From: Flavobacteriales bacterium CG_4_9_14_3_um_filter_32_8
GTDB lineage: Bacteria; Bacteroidota; Bacteroidia; Flavobacteriales_E; Vicingaceae
DNA: 18,386 nucleotides
Direction: 5' to 3'
Assembly: GCA_002790175.1 (NCBI GenBank)
Contig: PFUQ01000090.1
Coordinates: 1-18,386 of the forward strand
The position numbers and the translations under genes were made by a program. Shown here piece after piece: positions 7,479 to 14,738 of this stretch. The stretch's first letter is position 1, and each line of letters begins with the position of its first letter. The notes beneath the pieces are model-generated. The model was not told where the DNA came from. It was given only the letters and a program-made list of their open reading frames with translations, and did not search any database.

Positions 7479-7748
7479 TTATGGCTTTTTATTAGCATGT
7501 TCTTGAATGTACTCCGCCATGTGATTCACATCTACTAAAATTTTTCTACCTTCTACTGGGTTATTAATTTTAATACCATACTCTCTTTCTAAGAGTACAA
7601 TCATTTCAATAGAATCAATAGAATCTAAACCCAATTCTTCTCCAAATAAAGGGGTGTCATCTTTAATGTCATCAGGGGTAATGTCCAATAAATTTAAGTA
7701 TTGAATAATTTCTTTTTTTAATTTTTTCTTTAGTTGAGGTAATTCCAT
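7479..7748 (-). CDS. Acyl carrier protein (third ACP of the window)
   Basis: This small acidic 89-residue protein has the phosphopantetheine attachment motif GLDSIDSIEMIVLLE, with Ser43 as the attachment residue in LDS. Helix I is Lys-rich (LKKKLKKEIIQYLNL), the loop has PLFGEELGLD, and the end is HMAEYIQEH. It carries growing acyl chains as thioesters for the elongation enzymes. It lies between the ABC permease stop (gap one base) and the ketosynthase at 6279-7472, pointing to that enzyme as its client. It resembles the ACP at 13855-14109 along its whole length (IKDD.PLFGE.LGLDSID, NP.EG, MAEYI) and much less the one at 17603-17854, so these two probably share a recent origin. Confidence 0.92.
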   Translation of the reverse strand: MELPQLKKKLKKEIIQYLNLLDITPDDIKDDTPLFGEELGLDSIDSIEMIVLLEREYGIKINNPVEGRKILVDVNHMAEYIQEHANKKP

Positions 7749-7749
7749 A

Positions 7750-9027
7750 TTATATTATTTTTTCAATTTTTAATTTTATGTATGTTGTCGTTTGACAGAG
7801 GGCTGAAAAAAGTAGTAAGAATCCAAAAACAGGAAATAACGCTGTCCAACTTCCATCTTTTAAAAATAAGATATAAAAACCTTCTAAACACCAATGCATT
7901 GGCGAAAAGTTGCTAATTAATTGTAAGTAATTAGGCATAACAAAAGTTGGCACCCAAATTCCTCCCAAAGCAGCAAAAATGATGATGGAGATTGCTCCAA
8001 AACCATTCGATTGTTCTTGTGTTTTTGCTAAGGCTCCTATCATTAATGCGTAACTAACAGCCGCTAAACTACAACAAAAAATCGTAAAAATTACAGCAAC
8101 TATTGATGATGGTAAAACCAACTGGGGTAAATTAATAAAAGGAAATACGACCATTCCAATAGAAAAAATTAAGGCAAATTGTAAAAAAGCTACCAACATA
8201 TAAATAATCATTTTAGCGGATAATATGTGAAGATAATTGGTCGGCATTGTTTTCAATCGTAAAAAACTTCCATTTAAGCGTTCTTTTACAATATTACTAC
8301 CTAAAGAAACAACCATAAAAAACATCGCAAAAATAGTCCATGCTGGCACATTGTGTTGGGTAGAGTTGGGTTGTGCCATTTTAGCTGAGTTAGTTGCAGC
8401 AATTTGATTAATCCCAATTTTATTCGACAAAATTTGTTGTTTTATAGTTTCAGGTGAATTTTCAATACCTACTTCTGTGTATATTGTGTTTATCAATAAT
8501 TCATTTTCTATTCCATTTAAAAATGAAGCAATAACATTGGTTATCGAATAACTATAATTTTCTTGAAGTATAGGGTCGTGGTAAAAGGTTAAATTAGTTT
8601 CTGATAGCGTTAAAGCGATGGGTTTAATTTCTCTTAACCCCAATTCATACGTCATGGTTTGACTAATTTGTGCCGCTTTTTGTGTCAGTTGAAGGGAAAA
8701 TTGTTGAGGAATAAAAAGTGCAGTCAGTTTGTTTTTAGCCAATAATGTTTCTTTTAATGCTGTTGGTGTTGAGGCATTTACTTGTTCTAAATTAAATAAA
8801 CCTGATTTATTCATCAATAGTATTAATTTATTTCCTAATTCCCCGCTATCTTGATTGGATACTAGTAAAGAAACCTTATTTTCATTTACCATTTTATAAG
8901 CACTGTCTTGAATGATAGTAATGATAAAAACTAATAAAACTGGCATTAAAAATAGCATAGAAAGTCCAATTTTATCACTAAATAAGAGCAAGGTTTCTTT
9001 TTTTAAGGAGGCAATTAATTTATTCAT
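7750..9027 (-). CDS. ABC-2 type transporter permease
   Basis: The 425-residue membrane protein has the ABC-2 (YhhJ/MdrB-like) layout. One transmembrane helix near the start (about 20-40) is followed by a large extracytoplasmic domain of nearly 190 residues. The C-terminal half has about five helices: 228-246, 268-292, 305-330, 343-362 and 395-412. The C-terminal part holds the family pattern VKERLNGSFLRLKTMPTN (248-265) and GGIWVPTFVMP (355-365). With the ATPase encoded just upstream (6-base gap) it would form an exporter, probably a homodimer of permeases. The location in the pigment operon suggests it moves a lipid-linked intermediate or finished product across the inner membrane. The transported substrate is inferred from position only. 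Confidence 0.88.
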   Translation of the reverse strand: MNKLIASLKKETLLLFSDKIGLSMLFLMPVLLVFIITIIQDSAYKMVNENKVSLLVSNQDSGELGNKLILLMNKSGLFNLEQVNASTPTALKETLLAKNKLTALFIPQQFSLQLTQKAAQISQTMTYELGLREIKPIALTLSETNLTFYHDPILQENYSYSITNVIASFLNGIENELLINTIYTEVGIENSPETIKQQILSNKIGINQIAATNSAKMAQPNSTQHNVPAWTIFAMFFMVVSLGSNIVKERLNGSFLRLKTMPTNYLHILSAKMIIYMLVAFLQFALIFSIGMVVFPFINLPQLVLPSSIVAVIFTIFCCSLAAVSYALMIGALAKTQEQSNGFGAISIIIFAALGGIWVPTFVMPNYLQLISNFSPMHWCLEGFYILFLKDGSWTALFPVFGFLLLFSALCQTTTYIKLKIEKII

Positions 9028-9033
9028 TAGTGC

Positions 9034-9780
9034 TTATTTATTTTCGGTTAATTGAATAAATAATGCCTGCAAATCTTTAACATCATGATTTTTAATCAGT
9101 TCTAAAGTTGGTCCATTTGCTACGATATTTCCTTTATCAATCATAACTAACTGATTGCAAAAATCTTCAGCTTCAGCTAAATGATGTGAAGAATAAATGA
9201 TGGTGGTTCCTTGAGTATTGATTTCGTTTAAAAAAGTAATGATAGCAAGTTTAGTTTGAACATCAACACCTACAGTTGGTTCGTCTAAAAAAAGTATTTT
9301 TGGCTGATGAATTAATCCAATGGCTAAGTTTACTTTTCTTTTCATTCCTCCCGAAAACGTATTGATTTTTTTATTGGCAACTTCTGAAATTTCTAAAAAT
9401 GAAAGTAATTGATTAGACCTTGTTTTAATTTCTTGTTGGGTAAGGTTGTATAGTGCCCCAAAATAGGCTAAATTTTGTAAAGGTGTGAGCTCGTGGTAAA
9501 AGGCATATTCTTGTGGTACAAATCCTATTATCTTTTTTAAATCAACACCAGAAATGGTTTGGTTATCTTTTTTTTTATAATGGACTGAGCCTGTTGTTGG
9601 TTCAATTAATCCACATAAAATAGAAATTAAAGTAGTTTTTCCAGCTCCATTTGGACCTAAAATTCCTATTTTTTCGCCGACATTTATTTGAAATGAAACA
9701 TTGCTTAAACTTTGCGTTAAAGTTTTTTTATACTGTTTACTTATAGCATTAAGTTCAATATGTGATAAATCTGCATTCAA
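9034..9780 (-). CDS. ABC transporter ATP-binding protein
   Basis: The 248-residue protein is a complete ABC nucleotide-binding domain. Walker A is GPNGAGKTT at 42-50, the Q-loop glutamine is Gln90 (GFVPQEY), the signature is FSGGMKRK at 142-149, and Walker B with catalytic Glu is ILFLDEPTVG at 162-171. The D-loop is GVDVQT, and the switch region is YSSHH at 196-200. The D-loop and GGMKRK wording fit the CcmA/NodI-like exporters of the ABC-2 class. It powers the permease encoded 6 bases downstream. Its ATG overlaps the stop of the BtrH-like gene by 4 bases, suggesting translational coupling between acyl transfer and export proteins. It is membrane-associated on the cytoplasmic side. Confidence 0.94.
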   Translation of the reverse strand: MNADLSHIELNAISKQYKKTLTQSLSNVSFQINVGEKIGILGPNGAGKTTLISILCGLIEPTTGSVHYKKKDNQTISGVDLKKIIGFVPQEYAFYHELTPLQNLAYFGALYNLTQQEIKTRSNQLLSFLEISEVANKKINTFSGGMKRKVNLAIGLIHQPKILFLDEPTVGVDVQTKLAIITFLNEINTQGTTIIYSSHHLAEAEDFCNQLVMIDKGNIVANGPTLELIKNHDVKDLQALFIQLTENK

Positions 9781-10793
9781 GAGTTAAATTTCAATTTTTC
9801 AAGCTGTTTAAAAGCAGTTTTCTCCACTTCGGCTATTTCATATAGCATGTTTGCTGCATCATCAAAATCTTTCTGTTCGGTTATCCTTCCTTTGTAAATT
9901 CCCGCCATTTGCACTGCAGAGGAACGCCATAAGTCTCCAGCTTTGGTAATTTGCTCAGAAATGGGAATTAACCGATCATCTTGTAAATATTCGGCGGCTT
10001 CTTCTAAAAAAGCTGCATATAAAAATCGAAATCCTCCACCACCAGTACCAATTTCTTCCTGCATTCTAACAATCTGACCCAAAAATAACCCACCTTGTTT
10101 TATGCCTAATTTAGCTCTTAATTTTTTTACTTTATTAGCGGTGAATCTTATTCCACTTATTCCTACTATTGGTGCAGGTATATGTAGCATATCATTTACT
10201 GTTCGTTTAATTCCTTTTACAATTCCTCGTTGAATCAATTTTTTGTCGAAGTTCTCTATACTTTTTGGATAATAAAGATGCCCTTTTGGGGCTAATACAC
10301 CTTGAGCAAATCGGACTCGTTTTAATTCTTCAATAGTGAGAGTGGTAACAGTTTCCATAACAGGGTCGCTAATGTTGTAGGTGTCGTTTTCTTTTCCATA
10401 AACAATAATGTTGTGTGCATTAAAATGAAAGCGATATTCTTTTGGGAAATAGGAGAGGTGAAATACTCCAACTTGACAGCCAACAGGAATTCCTTGAGCA
10501 ATTTTTTCGTCTAAAAATTGCTGGGCTAATAATTCATTTGAAAATTTTTTACGAACAACTTCAATTTGTAATGCTTTACAAGTTCTTTTAAATATTGCAC
10601 CAGGAACTGTTCGAAAAGAAATTGCTGGACCGCCACTAACTTTTAAAAAAGGGATATGAATATAAAACAAACCAGAACCTAAACCAAAAGCAAGGGGTTC
10701 TGTCATAAAATCAAGCCCTTGATGTTTTAGTAAACCTGTAACAACGCCATTTTCACAATGGGCTGTTTGTATGTGTTGGTAATTTTCTGCCAC
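9777..10793 (-). CDS. BtrH-like N-terminal domain protein with DUF4872-like C-terminus (putative cysteine acyltransferase)
   Basis: The 338-residue protein starts with a GTG at 10793 (TAGTG shares a base with the upstream stop); no nearby in-frame ATG is as suitable. Residues 10-15 (TAHCEN) place Cys13 at the head of a helix, as in papain-like and BtrH_N proteins. GLGSG follows at 37-41, and the stretch FHFNAHNIIVYG then NISDP brings His127 and Asp143, a plausible Cys-His-Asp triad. BtrH of butirosin synthesis transfers an acyl group from an ACP to an aminoglycoside amine. The C-terminal part (about 190-330) is helical and matches my memory of DUF4872, the usual partner domain. In this ACP-rich pigment cluster it could transfer an ACP-bound aryl polyene to an acceptor such as the dialkylresorcinol; that is inference. 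It could also be a hydrolase. Confidence 0.75.
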   Translation of the reverse strand: MAENYQHIQTAHCENGVVTGLLKHQGLDFMTEPLAFGLGSGLFYIHIPFLKVSGGPAISFRTVPGAIFKRTCKALQIEVVRKKFSNELLAQQFLDEKIAQGIPVGCQVGVFHLSYFPKEYRFHFNAHNIIVYGKENDTYNISDPVMETVTTLTIEELKRVRFAQGVLAPKGHLYYPKSIENFDKKLIQRGIVKGIKRTVNDMLHIPAPIVGISGIRFTANKVKKLRAKLGIKQGGLFLGQIVRMQEEIGTGGGGFRFLYAAFLEEAAEYLQDDRLIPISEQITKAGDLWRSSAVQMAGIYKGRITEQKDFDDAANMLYEIAEVEKTAFKQLEKLKFNS

Positions 10794-11191
10794 TAGTGGT
10801 TAAAGTTTTTAAGTTCATCAACAGTAATGTTAAAAACTTTCGCATAAATTTCTATTTTTTGGTCGCTTAACTTTTTAAAACCTTTGCTGGTCATGTGTTT
10901 TTTTATAGAGAATTTCCAAAATCCAGTATAACCTGATAATACATTGTAATCCATTAATTGAAGTACAAAATAATAATAAATAGGACTTTTTTCACCAGTT
11001 AGAACGGCTTGTTTGGCTGCTCTAACTTGTTCATTAATGTCTTCCCAAGCATTTTCTAATGCTTCATTTTTTACGACCCAACCAGCACTTAATCCTGTTT
11101 CATACTTTCCATCACTATTTTTAACATAATACACTTCTCTAGTCATATTTTTTAAAGGACTTGTATCTTGAGGAATGTCTTTTTTTTCCAT
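10793..11191 (-). CDS. Small conserved-looking protein of unknown function in a flexirubin-type cluster, 132 aa
   Basis: I do not recognise a named domain. The product has no signal peptide or membrane segment and is rich in Lys, Tyr and Trp. A central aromatic run (PIYYYFVLQLMDYNVLSGYTGFW, given here in part: YYYFVLQLMDYN) is followed by a basic segment (KFSIKKHMTSKGFKKL). The end IYAKVFNITVDELKNF resembles the last helices of Cro/C1-type helix-turn-helix proteins, but no full HTH is evident. I recall similar proteins next to darB and btrH-like genes in Bacteroidota pigment clusters. It begins one base after the darB stop and shares a base with the start of the BtrH-like gene, so it is surely co-expressed. 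It may be a small accessory or adaptor protein for either neighbour. Confidence 0.7.
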   Translation of the reverse strand: MEKKDIPQDTSPLKNMTREVYYVKNSDGKYETGLSAGWVVKNEALENAWEDINEQVRAAKQAVLTGEKSPIYYYFVLQLMDYNVLSGYTGFWKFSIKKHMTSKGFKKLSDQKIEIYAKVFNITVDELKNFNH

Positions 11192-11192
11192 A

Positions 11193-12341
11193 TTAACAAA
11201 CGGTTAATAAGCTAAAAGCATAAGAAAATCTTGCACTTTCAGGAATTGCTAATAAAATTTTTTGTCCTTTTTTTGCTTTTCCACTTTTAAGGAGTTCGTC
11301 AACCATTAGATAAATTGAACCTGATCCAACATTTCCTTTTGTAGATAAATTACTAAACCATTTTTCTTTAGGAATACCTATTCCATTTTCTTCGAGTGTT
11401 TGAAAAATTTGCTCTTCAAAGAAATAACTAGACATGTGAACCAAAAAGTGGTCAACTTCTTCTATGGATTGGTTTCGTTCTTTTAGAATACCGTTTAGTT
11501 TTACAAATCCTAATGCTGTTGTTTTTTCCCCTAAAAGCTTAGTATCTTGTTTAATACTCAGCAGTGATTTACCCATAATTTCTTCTGGATTATATTCCGT
11601 ATATCCCTTCAATTCTCCATTCTCCATTTTTTCTCCTCCCATATACATACAAACTTCTTCCTGATTAGCGAAAGAAATCAATTCTATCCAATCTATACTT
11701 AATGATAAACCAGTTGGATTGGGTTCTTTTTCTAACAAAAATGCTCCTGCTCCATCAGAAAGCATCCATCTTAAAAAATCTTTTTCAAAAGCGATTAATG
11801 GATCTTTTTCCAGTTTGGCTAATTGACTAATCTCTCCTTCAAATTGTTCTGCTCTCATAATCCTAGAAAGACGTTCAGAACCTGTACAAACAGCTTTTTT
11901 TTTCTCATTTGTAAGCAACGACATGTATGCATATTTAAGTGCGTGCATCCCTGAGCAACAATTCCCAGAAGGAGTTATCACTTCAATGGCACTCATTTCT
12001 GGCAACCAACCGTGAACCATAACACCATGCGAAGGCATCAGTTGGTCGGGTGATGATGTTCCGCAACACAATAAATCTATTTCTTTTATTTCATCAGGTC
12101 TATTGTTAAATAAATCTTTAACTGCTAGTGATGCCATTTCTGAATTGGTATGGGTTGTTTTTCCCTCTTTGGTTATGGAATAATAACGCTCCTTAATTTT
12201 ATTATTTCGTAAAATAAGATTTTTAGTTTTAGATTTCCTTCCATTGATGTACCCCAAATATTCTTCCATTTCATCGTTTGTGACAAGCGAGTTGGGTAAA
12301 AAACTAGATGTTCTTGTGATATATACTTTTGCTTTTGGCAT
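11193..12341 (-). CDS. darB: DarB-like KAS III-type ketosynthase for dialkylresorcinol synthesis
   Basis: The 382-residue protein belongs to the FabH/KAS III branch of the thiolase fold. The nucleophile is probably Cys129, the second Cys of SGNCCSGMHAL. His302 (FLVHMSS) and Asn337 (KGNVGSGS) complete the Cys-His-Asn triad of this family. The opening VYITRTSSFLPNSLVTNDEMEEYLG is what I know from DarB proteins (given in part). DarB condenses an ACP-bound beta-ketoacyl chain with an enoyl/2,3-unsaturated partner to form the cyclohexanedione that DarA then aromatises. I chose the ATG at 12341-12339, 4 bases after the darA stop with AGAGGA directly before it. A longer frame from 12419 overlaps darA by 74 bases and adds 26 unfamiliar residues. 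Its neighbour darA supports the assignment strongly. Confidence 0.88.
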   Translation of the reverse strand: MPKAKVYITRTSSFLPNSLVTNDEMEEYLGYINGRKSKTKNLILRNNKIKERYYSITKEGKTTHTNSEMASLAVKDLFNNRPDEIKEIDLLCCGTSSPDQLMPSHGVMVHGWLPEMSAIEVITPSGNCCSGMHALKYAYMSLLTNEKKKAVCTGSERLSRIMRAEQFEGEISQLAKLEKDPLIAFEKDFLRWMLSDGAGAFLLEKEPNPTGLSLSIDWIELISFANQEEVCMYMGGEKMENGELKGYTEYNPEEIMGKSLLSIKQDTKLLGEKTTALGFVKLNGILKERNQSIEEVDHFLVHMSSYFFEEQIFQTLEENGIGIPKEKWFSNLSTKGNVGSGSIYLMVDELLKSGKAKKGQKILLAIPESARFSYAFSLLTVC

Positions 12342-12345
12342 TCCT

Positions 12346-13260
12346 CTAATTGATTTTAATCGTGCAAAAATACTCTTTTTTATTTTTAATTCTATTAAAA
12401 GTAAATGGTCGTACAACAATGTTATAAACTAGCAAAACAATAGGAGAAAGACCAAAAAGAGCAACATTCAAATAAATTCGAAATAGGAGTAGCCATAAAG
12501 CTCTTTTTTTTGGAGTTGTTCCTTTTTTTTGAATCGTATTAGCCCAAATTTTAAATAATTTTTTGGCTCTTAATTCTATAAAAAGAATATTGGTTTTTAT
12601 TTGTATTTTATTGAGTTTAAGAATATCGTTTTGCAAGTTGGAGAAGTTATCTTTTTGTAACGATTCTACTACTTTTTCCCCGAAAATATGGCTTTCATTG
12701 ATGTCTTCATCTGATATTCCAGGCAATGGAAATATTCCCCATTTTCTATCTTTTTTTCCTGTGGATAGCCAATAAAAAATGGTGATTACACTAATTAAAT
12801 TTGATGTTTTATCTACTAATGGGATGTTGGCAACCAACTTTCCTCCAGCATTTTTAATTAATGCTTTAACACTTTCTTGCGAATTTAACCACATGTTTCT
12901 AGCACCAATAATGGTAACAATAGGTTTGCCTTTTAATAAGTTACAAAACTGTTCGTTTTTTAAAATGGCGGTAGTTGGCATGGATGGGGAAAGATACCAG
13001 GTTTGATAACCTAAAATTATTAGATCATATTCATTATGTTTAAATTTTGGTGCGTAAATTTCTATAGGTTGTTCTAAAACTGTTTCGGGCATTACATCAT
13101 AAAACGATTTAGTGGACCAAGGAAATGGAAAAGGTTTTTTTGGCTCTATAAACATTCGGTCTATGTCGATTGCTGAATTTTTAAAAGGAATTAAAAAATT
13201 ATCAATAATTGCATTTAATTGACCTGTTTGTGAAAAGTTGATAACGAGTATTTTTTTCAT
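12346..13260 (-). CDS. darA: DarA-like flavodoxin-fold enzyme (dialkylresorcinol-forming aromatase)
   Basis: The 304-residue protein starts with a flavodoxin-like strand and phosphate loop, ILVINFSQTGQLNAI at 4-18, where the SxTG pattern would hold FMN phosphate. Further family segments are LIILGYQTWYLSPSMPT at 80-96 and IVTIIGARNMW at 114-124, also typical of flavodoxin-like folds. The C-terminus has a long hydrophobic stretch at about 254-285 (LWLLLFRIYLNVALFG...), so the enzyme is probably held at the inner membrane. DarA proteins work after DarB, oxidising the 1,3-cyclohexanedione product to the resorcinol ring. The older database label 'condensing enzyme' for this family is misleading, since DarB carries out the condensation. 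It lies 4 bases upstream of darB. A 94-base gap with a hairpin precedes it. Confidence 0.87.
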   Translation of the reverse strand: MKKILVINFSQTGQLNAIIDNFLIPFKNSAIDIDRMFIEPKKPFPFPWSTKSFYDVMPETVLEQPIEIYAPKFKHNEYDLIILGYQTWYLSPSMPTTAILKNEQFCNLLKGKPIVTIIGARNMWLNSQESVKALIKNAGGKLVANIPLVDKTSNLISVITIFYWLSTGKKDRKWGIFPLPGISDEDINESHIFGEKVVESLQKDNFSNLQNDILKLNKIQIKTNILFIELRAKKLFKIWANTIQKKGTTPKKRALWLLLFRIYLNVALFGLSPIVLLVYNIVVRPFTFNRIKNKKEYFCTIKIN

Positions 13261-13290
13261 ACGTAGATATTTATTATTTTAAAGCGGTCA

Positions 13291-13306
13291 TCCTTCGGCT
13301 GAAGGA
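13291..13306. repeat. Compact GC-rich hairpin in the gap before darA
   Basis: TCCTTC (13291-13296), loop GGCT and GAAGGA (13301-13306) form a perfect 6-base stem. An outer GCG (13284-13286) can pair with CGC (13307-13309) across a 4-base bulge. The stretch GTCATCCTTCGGCTGAAGGA stands out as GC-richer than its surroundings. It resembles in style the CATCCTTCGnnn...AGGATG extragenic palindromes often seen in bacterial genomes. On the transcribed strand it lies between the stop of the 13355-13825 gene and the darA start, without a T-run after it, so read-through or RNA processing is more likely than strong termination. Confidence 0.5.
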
Positions 13307-13354
13307 CGCCAGTCTATCATCATCACAATTTATGGACATAAGTTTATGGCTATT

Positions 13355-13825
13355 TCATTTTAAAAGAGTTGCATCTAGTTGTTTAGAGGTTTTTGCGTAA
13401 TTAGCAATGATGGTTTTTAGGCTTTTGGGCTGCTTGGAAAAATTATTGGTGATTAGTTGAACATCTTCCTTTATATTTTTATCGTAATTTAAAATTTTAG
13501 GGCAATTTTCTTGAATGCAAAGGCGTAAAAAACGATATTCTGTTTCTTTTGGAAATTTTTCAATTTCAATTTCTAGTAATTGAACTCCAATTTTAAAAGT
13601 TTTAATTTTTTTTGAAACATCGTCTTCAAAATCTGCTTTTTTAGCTAAAAGAGCTCCTTTGTATGCATTGTTAGTAGTTGTGTGCTCTTGTTGTTCTAAT
13701 TCAGTAATTAATTGATCAATGTTTTGAATAGATTTTCCTGAAAAAACAGCATAATATTCTTCTGTATCTACAGAAAAGTTGATAAAAGGTAAAGAAGAAA
13801 ATAGTATAAAAAGTATTGTTTTCAT
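13355..13825 (-). CDS. Secreted protein of unknown function in the pigment cluster, 156 aa
   Basis: No named domain is recognised. The N-terminus is a likely Sec signal peptide (MKTILFILFSSLPFINFS, cut near residue 18-20) with no lipobox Cys. The mature part is charged and mostly helical: LITELEQQEH at 39-48, AYKGALLAKKADFEDDVSKKIK at about 54-75 (given in part: AYKGALLAKKADFEDD), and QLLEIEIEKFPKETEYRFLRLC at 82-103 (in part EIEIEKFPKETEYRFL). Two Cys at 103 and 108 (LCIQENCP) could form a disulfide in the periplasm. Genes of this type sit beside the ACP in Bacteroidota flexirubin-type clusters as far as I recall. It lies 29 bases after the ACP start side and 94 bases before darA. A periplasmic accessory to pigment transport is possible but unproven. 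Confidence 0.72.
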   Translation of the reverse strand: MKTILFILFSSLPFINFSVDTEEYYAVFSGKSIQNIDQLITELEQQEHTTTNNAYKGALLAKKADFEDDVSKKIKTFKIGVQLLEIEIEKFPKETEYRFLRLCIQENCPKILNYDKNIKEDVQLITNNFSKQPKSLKTIIANYAKTSKQLDATLLK

Positions 13826-13854
13826 TAAATGAAGGTCTCAAAAGACAATCTATT

Positions 13855-14109
13855 TTATGGTCTATTTTTAACAATATATTCAGCCATAGAATTGACCGAA
13901 TTAAAAACACTTTTACCTTCTTCGGGGTTGGTTAATTTGATGTTGTAATTATTTTCTAACAAAACAATCAATTCTAAAGCGTCGATTGAATCTAATCCTA
14001 ATCCCTCTCCAAATAGAGGCATATCATCTTTAATATCCGCAACACTAAAATCTTCTAGGTTTAATTGCTCAATTATTTGTTGTTTTAATTTTGTTTTTAA
14101 CGCTTCCAT
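13855..14109 (-). CDS. Acyl carrier protein (second ACP of the window)
   Basis: This 84-residue acidic protein has the ACP motif GLGLDSIDALELIVLLE, with the phosphopantetheine Ser at 41. It follows the helix I/loop pattern LKQQIIEQLNLEDFSVADIKDDMPLFGEG. It carries acyl chains for the adjacent ketosynthase/chain-length-factor pair, whose short subunit ends 11 bases upstream. It is closely related to the ACP at 7479-7748 and unlike that at 17603-17854. Aryl polyene clusters usually carry two ACPs (ApeE/ApeF positions), so a third ACP here fits the added dialkylresorcinol branch. Start is the only in-frame ATG close to the expected length. Confidence 0.92.
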   Translation of the reverse strand: MEALKTKLKQQIIEQLNLEDFSVADIKDDMPLFGEGLGLDSIDALELIVLLENNYNIKLTNPEEGKSVFNSVNSMAEYIVKNRP

Positions 14110-14120
14110 TGCACTTAAGT

Positions 14121-14738
14121 TTAATTTTTTGTATATAATTCTATTAATTGTTTTGATTCTAGCGGTAAATTTAACTCATTAAAATCTTTTTTAGTTACAA
14201 AAAACAAGAAAGCTTCAATTTTATTATCATCAATTGTTAGCCAACCGCAAAGAGCTGCTGCTGCATTTTTATGTAGTAAAACATTGCAATAATTCACAAA
14301 ATATTCAGCATCAAAATGTTCGGCTACCGTAAACATATTTTCGCCATACCATTTATTGCGAATAGCAATTTCACCAATCAAAATATTGGGCAGCGTATAA
14401 ACAAATAAAGAAGGGCTGGGTACACCTCCATTTTGATAGGAAGTTTGAAAATTAACGTCGGTTAAGGCACTTGAATTGTTATTTGAAAATAAGATTGCGA
14501 TTTCATCATCTTTATAATTTAAAATCTCAGGGCATTCTTTTTTTAGCACTTCTGTTCCTAAAAAAGCTGTTTTAGCCAACCGATCCATTTTATGAAATTT
14601 TGGATATTCTAGGATTAAAGATTTATAAAATTCTTTGGTAAAATCATCAATAGAATTGCTATTAAACGAATGTGTTAATTTGCCATTAACATAGCAATTA
14701 TTTAATGCTATATGGCAATATGTAGTGATGTAATTCAT
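14121..14738 (-). CDS. Short chain-length-factor-like protein (ketosynthase N-terminal half only, ApeC-like)
   Basis: The 205-residue protein looks like the N-terminal half of a ketosynthase (Ketoacyl-synt_2 type). It has MDRLAKTAFLGTEVL at 51-65, a strand EIAILFSNNNSS at 79-90, PSLFVYTLPNILIGEIAI at 109-126, and MFTVAEHFDAEYFVNY at 135-150, where Glu140 stands at about the place of the nucleophilic Cys. The strand AALCGWLTID then closes the half-domain and the protein ends, with no C-terminal catalytic His domain. This compact form matches the chain-length factor of aryl polyene systems rather than a recently truncated gene; the reading frame is clean and overlaps its partner by 4 bases. It probably forms a heterodimer with the ketosynthase at 14735-15814. 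It is shorter than the two other Cys-less partners in this window (326 and 346 residues) and more diverged. Confidence 0.75.
   Translation of the reverse strand: MNYITTYCHIALNNCYVNGKLTHSFNSNSIDDFTKEFYKSLILEYPKFHKMDRLAKTAFLGTEVLKKECPEILNYKDDEIAILFSNNNSSALTDVNFQTSYQNGGVPSPSLFVYTLPNILIGEIAIRNKWYGENMFTVAEHFDAEYFVNYCNVLLHKNAAAALCGWLTIDDNKIEAFLFFVTKKDFNELNLPLESKQLIELYTKN

Noticed and set aside
12342..12419. N-terminal extension of the darB frame by 26 codons
   Set aside because: It would overlap darA by 74 bases, and its residues do not resemble the DarB start, which begins well at the ATG 12341-12339.
13716..13910. Minus-strand frame spanning the ACP end and the start of the secreted protein
   Set aside because: It overlaps both a clear ACP and a gene with a signal peptide, in another frame, and its sequence shows no family pattern.
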